The position numbers and the translations under genes are program-made. The notes beneath the pieces were generated by a model. That model was not told the origin of the DNA, searched no databases, and saw nothing but the letters and a program-made list of their open reading frames with translations. DNA of 24,927 nucleotides from Mesorhizobium amorphae (GTDB lineage: Bacteria; Pseudomonadota; Alphaproteobacteria; Rhizobiales; Rhizobiaceae): assembly GCA_003240775.1 (NCBI GenBank), contig QFNI01000052.1:1-24927 (forward strand), read 5' to 3'. Positions 1 through 5,348 of the stretch are shown here, in pieces. How positions within the stretch are numbered: position 1 is the stretch's first letter; the number at the start of each line of letters is the position of its first letter.

Positions 1-862
1 ACACGTCGACGCTCAAGACGAGCGGCAGGTTCGCCACCTGTCGATAGGCCACCATCCGCGCGGGCTCGCTTCCTTCAGCGGGAATCTCGATCTCGCCTGC
101 GGTGGGCGATGCCGCCAGCGCCTGGCGCAGGCTTTCCACCTCGCCTGCCGGCAGCGCCACTTCCGCGCCTTCCGCCGGGTGCTGGGCGAGCACGCTGACA
201 TTGTCGCTGCGGACGAGGTGGACATGGGCGTCGAGCGGCAGCTCGATCTCGTCCCAAAAATCGTTGAAGTATTTGAGCTGCGCTGAAACCGAGACCATGC
301 CGCGCATGGTGGTGTCGGGATTGGAAAGCCGGCGCGCGAGAAGGAAGGTCGGCTCGCCCGTCACGCGGCCGATGATGCGCTGGCCGATGAAGAGCCGATC
401 GTCGGGCTCGCGCATCGCTTGGAAGACCGCGCGATCCGACGAGTTGGAGGCCGGGGCCGGAAAGGCGAAGGTGGTGAGGCGCAGATCGCCCGCCGCGTCG
501 TTCAGCCAGACGTCGCCCACATAGGGAAGCGAATCGACGATGCTTCCGAGCTGGCGCTGGAGTTCGGCATCGGCTGCGACCGTGTTCCAGTCTTCGAGGC
601 CGGTCAGCGTCGCGGCTGCCTTGAGCACCACATCGGCCGATTCGAACAAGCGCCCGGCATGGTCGGCGAGTGCGAAGGCGGCGGTCGTGATCTCGCGCCG
701 CGCCTGCTCCACGGCACGATTGCGCTCGGTCCAGGCGAGGAAGATCGACACAGCGACAACGAGAGCGAGCCCGAGAACGCCCATCAGCCCCGCGAGACGG
801 GCGAGCGGCAAGTGATCGTCGAGCCGGCTCAGGCGCCCGGCGGCGAAAGGGGCTTTCGGCAT
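1..862 (-). CDS. Membrane-bound sensor protein, N-terminal part only (cut by window edge)
   Basis: This reading frame starts at the ATG complementary to 860-862 and stays open to the left edge, so only about 287 N-terminal residues are seen. An in-frame TAG lies a short way upstream of the ATG, so this is the first possible ATG. The protein has a short basic N-terminus, one membrane helix at about residues 24-44 (LAGLMGVLGLALVVAVSIFL), then a long extracytoplasmic region. That region begins with a helix rich in Glu/Arg/Ala and includes SIVDSLPYVGDVWLND and a later FIGQRIIGRVTGEPTFLLAR stretch. This pattern (helix, periplasmic double-PAS/Cache-like domain) is typical of sensor histidine kinases, diguanylate cyclases and chemoreceptors. 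The output domain lies outside the window, so its class cannot be stated. The Cache assignment is inference from layout and motifs. No strong Shine-Dalgarno is visible. Confidence 0.75.
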   Translation of the reverse strand, partial: MPKAPFAAGRLSRLDDHLPLARLAGLMGVLGLALVVAVSIFLAWTERNRAVEQARREITTAAFALADHAGRLFESADVVLKAAATLTGLEDWNTVAADAELQRQLGSIVDSLPYVGDVWLNDAAGDLRLTTFAFPAPASNSSDRAVFQAMREPDDRLFIGQRIIGRVTGEPTFLLARRLSNPDTTMRGMVSVSAQLKYFNDFWDEIELPLDAHVHLVRSDNVSVLAQHPAEGAEVALPAGEVESLRQALAASPTAGEIEIPAEGSEPARMVAYRQVANLPLVLSVDV

Positions 863-941
863 GAAGGTCCGGCGACAGGAATACTCCCGGCATCTCTAGC
901 TTCGGGCCGGGCACGGAGCAATCCGGGCAAGCCCGTGGCGC

Positions 942-1199
942 TCAGCTGAGGAGGTCCTTGGGCGCGAAGCGTTCCAGGCAGGTGGCTGCGTCCGCGCGCA
1001 GCTTGGCGACAAGCGTTTCGGGCAGACCGTGCAGCACTGCGAGGTCGAGCAGCTCGACCGCCTCGATGAGCTCGCGGCAATCCGTCTCGGTTTCCGGCGT
1101 GGAAAGCTCGCGCGCCATGCGGCGCATGGCGTAGAGATCCATCGCGCTTTCGCCGCCGATCATCGCGGCCAGCGCACTGCCCAAATCCTTGGCGCACAT
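942..1199 (-). CDS. Small conserved-looking hypothetical protein (85 aa; longer 146-aa start at 1382 possible)
   Basis: I do not recognise this protein. The frame is open from an ATG at 1382, but I prefer the ATG at 1199. Upstream of it the codons include AGA, AGG, ATA and CGA, which are rare elsewhere in this window. From 1199 onward codons end mostly in G or C like neighbouring genes. The 85-residue product starts MCAKDLGSALAAMIGGE, is helical by composition, rich in Ala/Leu/Glu, and has no membrane segment or signal peptide. Three cysteines are spread through it. A GGGGAA/GGAAC purine stretch precedes 1199. It lies 79 bp from the start of the sensor gene on the same strand, so the two could be co-transcribed, but nothing in the sequence proves a shared role. 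Confidence 0.5.
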   Translation of the reverse strand: MCAKDLGSALAAMIGGESAMDLYAMRRMARELSTPETETDCRELIEAVELLDLAVLHGLPETLVAKLRADAATCLERFAPKDLLS

Positions 1200-1554
1200 C
1201 GTTCCGGTGTTCCCCGTGCGTCTGCCGTTTTCCGTTCGCTCCACACACCGCGCAAACAAGGCGGCAGACACGCAAATCTCCATGACGCCATGCGGTTCCA
1301 GCCTTTCTGCGGCTCTCCCCACCGTTGTCGCCGAGGCCCCTCCTTCCGCTGCGTGATGCGCCTCGCGCTCTATCCCCAGCATCCATTAAGCAACACATCT
1401 AAAACCGTTTCCCTCCTCGCCGTTTTGCGGCAACAAAGAGGGGTTGGAGCCGAGCGGGGGCACACGTCCGAGCACCAGCAGGAGAGTGGCAGGGCACGGC
1501 GAGCACACTAGGTGTTCTCGCTGTGGGCGAATTGCGGGGGCATGAACGGCGGCG
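1200..1554. other. Non-coding interval between small gene and XRE regulator
   Basis: About 355 bp separate the preferred start of the minus-strand small gene (1199) from the plus-strand regulator (1555). Part of it (1200-1382) would be coding if the longer start of the small gene is used. The stretch near 1383-1435 is less GC-rich than its surroundings and is the likeliest place for divergent promoters. I could not pick a convincing -35/-10 pair, RNA gene or repeat in it. Confidence 0.4.
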
Positions 1555-2316
1555 ATGGCAGATCTGCGCAGCAATCTCGCCTTCAACTTGCGTCGGCTCT
1601 GCGCCGAGCGAAGCCTCAGCATCAGCGAAGCCTGCCGCGGCATCGGGATCAACCGCTCCCAGTTCGAGCGCTATCTCGAGGCCAAGGGCCTGCCCCACAA
1701 GAGCACGGCCGCGCGCATCTGCGACTTCTTCGGCGTCACCGAAAGCGCTCTTTACGCGCCCCCTCCCCGGCAACGCCCGGCGCGCGAGGAACCGAGCTTC
1801 GCCGAGCGCGGCGAGATGCTGCGCCGCTTCGCGAGCCCCAAGCCGGGCATTGAGGAAGGCTACTACTTCACCTTCTTTCCGGCGCTGAAGGAGCCGAACT
1901 CCGCCATCTGCTCGGTGACGGTGGTGCGGCACGAAGAGGATGCCGTCACCTTCCGGCGCATGACGGGGCTGGCCGAGCGCATGGGCTCCTACTTCTCCTA
2001 TGCCAAGGGCGATCACCGCGGGCTCGTGGTGCAGCGGCTCAACCATTTCTACTTCATGGCCATCAACCTGGGCGCCGCGCGCGAGCCGTCCCTGCTCGTG
2101 ATGGCCTGGGAGCAGCTCTCCGAGCCGGTGCTGAGCGGCAAGGGAAGCGTGATGACGGAGGCCGGGCCGGTGTCCGTTCCCGTCGCGATGCGCCCGGCGC
2201 CCAGCGACATGAGCCTCTTGCGCGTTTTGCGCGCGGCGCATTCCTACCGGCTCAACGACGAATTCGTGGGCGAACTCGTCGCGGAAATCCTGCTGCGTTC
2301 GCCGCCCGTCCGGTAG
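1555..2316 (+). CDS. XRE-family transcriptional regulator
   Basis: A 253-residue protein with an N-terminal helix-turn-helix of the Cro/CI (XRE) type at about residues 6-66: LAFNLRRLCAERSLSISEAC, then GINRSQFERYLEAKGLPHKS as recognition region, then an ICDFFGVTESALY tail typical of the fold. After a short Pro/Arg linker, residues 85-253 form a single unknown domain beginning near PGIEEGYYFTFFPALKEPNS. Similar two-part XRE regulators with an uncharacterised C-terminal domain are common in rhizobia and related bacteria. It is cytoplasmic and presumably binds DNA as a dimer. Its stop is about 255 bp upstream of the 33-residue peptide gene on the same strand, so it is a plausible regulator of that cassette (inference). 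The ATG follows a weak GGCGGCG stretch; no better start exists nearby. Confidence 0.88.
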   Translation: MADLRSNLAFNLRRLCAERSLSISEACRGIGINRSQFERYLEAKGLPHKSTAARICDFFGVTESALYAPPPRQRPAREEPSFAERGEMLRRFASPKPGIEEGYYFTFFPALKEPNSAICSVTVVRHEEDAVTFRRMTGLAERMGSYFSYAKGDHRGLVVQRLNHFYFMAINLGAAREPSLLVMAWEQLSEPVLSGKGSVMTEAGPVSVPVAMRPAPSDMSLLRVLRAAHSYRLNDEFVGELVAEILLRSPPVR

Positions 2317-2571
2317 ATTTCTCACCTCTCCACAGCATTGGCGCGCGGGGGAAAACCCAGCTCCTGCGCCATTCGTAGCGCTTCGGCACATACCAAGATG
2401 CTGAATTAGCGCAAAACTCGCGTAAAAACCTCCTTATTTCGCGCTAGAACAACGCAAGTCGTGGCGCGATATAGGAGACGTTTCCTGATTACCAGTTTAT
2501 TTCATTAACCAATGGCGAACCATCCTTGTCATGCGTTCATGAAGGAGCGCAAGAAGAGAAGGGTAACGACC
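2317..2571 (+). promoter_or_regulatory. Low-GC upstream region of the peptide gene, with repeated TAGCGC elements
   Basis: This 255-bp interval holds no gene I can support and is clearly more AT-rich than its surroundings between 2400 and 2520, as expected of a promoter. TAGCGC occurs directly at 2376-2381 and 2407-2412 and inverted (GCGCTA) at 2441-2446. The last two sit in a wider imperfect inverted repeat (TTAGCGCAAAA against TTTCGCGCTAG). A short TCATG-CGTT-CATGA palindrome lies at 2529-2542. GATATAG near 2468 could be a -10 box but I find no matching -35. A GAAGGG ribosome site at 2558-2563, 8 nt before the ATG, serves the peptide gene. Operator function is inference. Confidence 0.45.
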
Positions 2572-2673
2572 ATGAAGATCAATGCCGCTGCACTTTCCGC
2601 CGCTCTGTCGAAGACGGCTTCGGTCGATGCGAAGAAGTTCATCGTTCCGGCTCAGCACTACACCAAGCGCTGA
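2572..2673 (+). CDS. 33-aa peptide, candidate RiPP precursor
   Basis: A short gene running from ATG at 2572 to TGA at 2671-2673. The product begins MKINAAALSAALSKTASVD and ends AKKFIVPAQHYTKR. It is preceded by GAAGGG with an ideal 8-nt spacing, the best ribosome site in this part of the window. An in-frame ATG at 2539 would add 11 residues, mostly basic, but has no ribosome site. The first half is Ala/Leu/Ser-rich and helix-prone (leader-like). The last 11 residues hold aromatic, Pro, Gln, His and Tyr residues (core-like). It has no cysteine and one acidic residue, Asp19. It lies between an XRE regulator and a SagB-type dehydrogenase and is followed at once by a strong hairpin, as RiPP precursors often are. 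Alternatives are a regulatory leader peptide or a small protein of unrelated function. Confidence 0.65.
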   Translation: MKINAAALSAALSKTASVDAKKFIVPAQHYTKR

Positions 2674-2680
2674 GACCGCA

Positions 2681-2727
2681 GGAGCCGTTCACGTTCTAAC
2701 CCCGCGTGAACGGCTCCTTCTCCCTTC
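2681..2727 (+). terminator. Perfect 13-bp hairpin between peptide and SagB genes (probable attenuator)
   Basis: GGAGCCGTTCACG at 2681-2693 pairs without mismatch with CGTGAACGGCTCC at 2705-2717 around an 11-nt loop, followed by a pyrimidine tract TTCTCCCTTC. It begins 7 nt after the peptide stop codon and ends 10 nt before the ATG of the dehydrogenase. The T-tract is interrupted by C, so termination is probably partial. This would give much peptide mRNA and less enzyme mRNA, the usual ratio in RiPP operons. mRNA 3'-end stabilisation is another possibility. Confidence 0.7.
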
Positions 2728-4053
2728 ATGCCATCCGCCATGCCGCGCCCGACGGGCGACCGCCCGAGCCACTTTCCCCCGCCTGTCCCCGCCCGCCCGC
2801 TCAGGGTGAAGGCCGCTTCCACGCTAGTCTATTCCGCGGAAGGCGATGCGCTGCTCGGCTGCAATTTCCTGACCAAGCAGGTCTTCCACTGCGAACTTGA
2901 CACGCTGCGCTTTCTTCACGGCCTGTCCGACTGGTGCGAGGCTGAGGACGTCGCCGAGCGCTTCGAACTCTCGGTGCCCGAGACCGTGGGCCTGCTCGAG
3001 CGCCTGATCGAGGTCTCGGCCGTGGTGCGCGCCGATTCGGAAGAAGCGCTGCGCGAGCAGGAATTCCAGTCCGACTGGGCCTGGTCCGTGCCGACCGCCC
3101 TGATGCACTTCACGCTGGAGGACCGCCCCTTCCTCGCCATCGAGGAAAGCGAAGGGCGCCAGGTCGAGAAGGCCGCGCTCGGCAACCTGCCCGAGCTTCA
3201 CTCCTCCAACCGGCATCTTCCCGGACAGCTGGCGCTGCCCGACCCGCTGACCGACAACGGCTTGACGCGCCTGATGGCGAGGCGGCGCACGGTGCGCGCG
3301 GCACTCGATGTTCCGGTCGCGCTCGAACAGCTTTCCACAGCCCTTTTCGCCGGGCTCGGCATCATCGGCGAGACCACCAACCGCGCCGGTCGCCTGCCGC
3401 TCAAGCTCACCCCGTCGGGCGGCGCACGCAACCCTTACGAGGCCTATGTCTTCGTGCGGGCGGTGGAAGGGCTGCAGCCCGGGCTCTACCACTATTCGGC
3501 GGCCGATCATTCGCTGGCGCCCGTGCCCTTCGAGGGCGAATTGCCAACCGGTGGCGCGCTGATCGGCGGGCAGGACTGGGCCGACGGGATGGCCTGCACG
3601 ATCGTGCTCTGCGCGCATCTCCAGCGCACCATGTGGAAATACGACGATCCCAACGCTTACCGCGTGGTGATGATCGAGGCCGGGCATGTCGGCCAGAACA
3701 TCATGCTCGCCGCGTCGCGATCCGGCCTGACGGCGTGCCCCAGTGCTGCGCTCGATCACAGCCTGATCCGCCGCACCGTGGGGCTCACCGAACTGACGGT
3801 GGCGCCCGTCTACGCGCTGGCGCTGGGTGTGCCGGGGGCGGACCCCGAAATCGAGCTTTTCGCGCGCTGGCGCGAGGCCTTGTCGGGCGACTCGACCACC
3901 CCGCCGCCCAGCGAAGACCTGAACGAGATGGCCTGCGAGCTTTCACGCCTGCGCGCGCAGGCCAAGGCCGGGGGCCGCGAGGCGCTCGCGAGCCTGCTGG
4001 ATGCCGCAGGACGTGAACTCAACAGCCTGCTCAGCGAGAAAGACCCGCTCTGA
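2728..4053 (+). CDS. SagB/ThcOx-type FMN-dependent dehydrogenase (nitroreductase fold)
   Basis: A 441-residue protein close to the usual 440-500 of SagB-type dehydrogenases. The catalytic half (about residues 175-385) shows the nitroreductase-fold signatures: ARRRTVR at 184-190 (FMN contact), TPSGGARNPYEAYVF at 228-242, PGLYHY at 251-256, then WKYDDPNAYR and EAGHVGQNIML. SagB/McbC enzymes oxidise azoline rings to azoles in modified peptides using FMN. Other members have unknown substrates. Residues 52-101 look like a small winged-helix domain and could bind a peptide leader. Residues 1-26 are Pro-rich and doubtful: the ATG at 2728 has no Shine-Dalgarno, and GTG at 2806 (VKAASTLVYS) is an alternative start. 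Translation may rely on the upstream peptide gene. No YcaO cyclodehydratase is nearby, so azole formation is unproven. Confidence 0.85.
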   Translation: MPSAMPRPTGDRPSHFPPPVPARPLRVKAASTLVYSAEGDALLGCNFLTKQVFHCELDTLRFLHGLSDWCEAEDVAERFELSVPETVGLLERLIEVSAVVRADSEEALREQEFQSDWAWSVPTALMHFTLEDRPFLAIEESEGRQVEKAALGNLPELHSSNRHLPGQLALPDPLTDNGLTRLMARRRTVRAALDVPVALEQLSTALFAGLGIIGETTNRAGRLPLKLTPSGGARNPYEAYVFVRAVEGLQPGLYHYSAADHSLAPVPFEGELPTGGALIGGQDWADGMACTIVLCAHLQRTMWKYDDPNAYRVVMIEAGHVGQNIMLAASRSGLTACPSAALDHSLIRRTVGLTELTVAPVYALALGVPGADPEIELFARWREALSGDSTTPPPSEDLNEMACELSRLRAQAKAGGREALASLLDAAGRELNSLLSEKDPL

Positions 4054-5178
4054 TCAAGGGCGCTCGCCGAGCGCTTCCACCACTCGGTCGGCGAGCGCCA
4101 ACGAGGCGGTCAGCCCCGGCGATTCGATGCCGAAAAGGTTCACGAGCCCCGGCACGCCGTGCGTGGCCGGGCCCTGGAGCAGAAAATCCCGCTGCGGCTC
4201 GCCGGGGCCGGCGATCTTGGGTCGGATGCCGGCATAGCCCGGCTGGAGCCGGCTTTCGTCGAGGTCTGGCCAGAAGCGTCGGATGGCCGAAGCAAAGGCT
4301 CCGAGACGGCCGGGATCGACCGAATAGTCCACGCCTTCCACCCATTCCACATCCGGCCCGAACCGCGCCTGGCCTGCGAGGTCGAGCGTCAGATGCGTGC
4401 CGAGCCCGCCGGGAACGGGCACGGGATAGACGAGCTGGGAAAAGGGCGAGCGCCCGCTCAGCGTGAAATACGATCCCCGCGCATAAAAGGCCCGAGGCAG
4501 ATGCTCGGCGGGAAAGCCATCGATGCGGCCCGCCACCTCCGGCGCCCAGGGGCCCGAAGCGTTGACGAGGCTGCGCGCGTGAAGCTGCATCGGCTCGGCA
4601 CCGCCGAACCGGAGCGCGAAGCCGCCAGACGTGATCTCAGCGCTTTCGAGCGGGGCGTTGAGCGCCACTGCCGCGCCGGCCGCCTCGGCATCTCCGGAAA
4701 GTGCCAGCATCAGCGCATGGCTGTCGACGATGCCGGTGGACGGCGAGAGCAGTGCAGCTTCCACCGCGAGATGCGGCTCCAACGCGCGCGCCTCCGCGCC
4801 CGAGAGCGGTTCGAGGTCGGAAACGCCGTTCGCCTTGGCGCGCGCGGCGATCGCATCGAGACGACTGGCTTCCGCCGCATCGCTCGCCACGATCAGCTTG
4901 CCGATGCGCCTGTGCGGGATGTTGTGGGCCTCGCAGTAGCCGTAGAGCCTCTCCCGCCCTTCCACGCAGAGCCGCGCCATCAGCGAGCCCGGCGGATAGT
5001 AGATCCCGGCATGGATCACCTCGCTGTTGCGCGCCGAGGTGTGCGAGCCGATCAGCCCCTCGCGTTCCGCGACCACCACCTCGCGGCCGGCCTGCGCCAG
5101 CGCCCGCGCCGCCGCGAGCCCCACCACCCCCGCCCCCACGACGACGCACTCCACCTCGTCCAACCCGCGGCCCTCCAT
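4054..5178 (-). CDS. FAD-dependent oxidoreductase, DAO / L-2-hydroxyglutarate oxidase-like
   Basis: A 374-residue flavoprotein with an N-terminal Rossmann motif VVVGAGVVGLAAARALA (GxGxxG at about residues 15-20) and an acidic residue at the end of the second strand (AERE) for the FAD ribose. SARNSEVIHAGIYYPPGSL, ASGPWAPEVA and GGLGTHLTLDLAG follow, then GIRPKIAGPG and a C-terminal FGIESPGLTASLALADRV that closes the FAD site. This order matches the LhgO-like branch of the DAO family, which oxidises 2-hydroxy acids or amino acids; the substrate cannot be read from sequence. Its stop codon directly abuts that of the SagB gene (TGA then TCA at 4051-4056). It is transcribed away from the amidotransferase gene. 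It may be a tailoring enzyme of the cassette or a housekeeping oxidase. Confidence 0.85.
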   Translation of the reverse strand: MEGRGLDEVECVVVGAGVVGLAAARALAQAGREVVVAEREGLIGSHTSARNSEVIHAGIYYPPGSLMARLCVEGRERLYGYCEAHNIPHRRIGKLIVASDAAEASRLDAIAARAKANGVSDLEPLSGAEARALEPHLAVEAALLSPSTGIVDSHALMLALSGDAEAAGAAVALNAPLESAEITSGGFALRFGGAEPMQLHARSLVNASGPWAPEVAGRIDGFPAEHLPRAFYARGSYFTLSGRSPFSQLVYPVPVPGGLGTHLTLDLAGQARFGPDVEWVEGVDYSVDPGRLGAFASAIRRFWPDLDESRLQPGYAGIRPKIAGPGEPQRDFLLQGPATHGVPGLVNLFGIESPGLTASLALADRVVEALGERP

Positions 5179-5204
5179 CCGTTGCGGTGATTTTCCTAAA
5201 GCCT

Positions 5205-5224
5205 GCGCTGGAAAATGCCAGCGC
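5205..5224. promoter_or_regulatory. Perfect 7-bp inverted repeat in the FAD-oxidoreductase/asparagine-synthetase divergent region
   Basis: GCGCTGG (5205-5211) and CCAGCGC (5218-5224) flank a 6-nt spacer, 26 bp upstream of the oxidoreductase start. The 170-bp region 5179-5348 lies between the two divergent genes and should hold both promoters. A TTGACG at 5237-5242 resembles a -35 box on the plus strand but lacks a good -10. The repeat may be an operator or a hairpin in the oxidoreductase leader. Confidence 0.4.
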
Positions 5225-5348
5225 CGGCTTGCGGCCTTGACGCATGGCGCAGCAGATGGAAGGCACAGGTCGCATTCGAGAACGAAGGTCCATGCCTTTC
5301 TCCCCTCCCCTCCCCGCCGCCTCGCGGCACATGGCCTGACGCGTAGAG

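Noticed and set aside
1399..2391. A 330-codon open frame on the minus strand.
   Set aside because: Antisense shadow of the XRE regulator, whose helix-turn-helix and codon use are convincing.
2572..4053. Reading the cassette as a thiazole/oxazole-modified peptide cluster.
   Set aside because: No YcaO cyclodehydratase or E1-like partner is in the window and the peptide has no cysteine; serine and threonine residues remain possible, so this is set aside, not excluded.
5237..5265. TTGACG as the -35 of an AsnB promoter.
   Set aside because: At 16-18 nt spacing no -10 like sequence is found, so it is not listed as a promoter.
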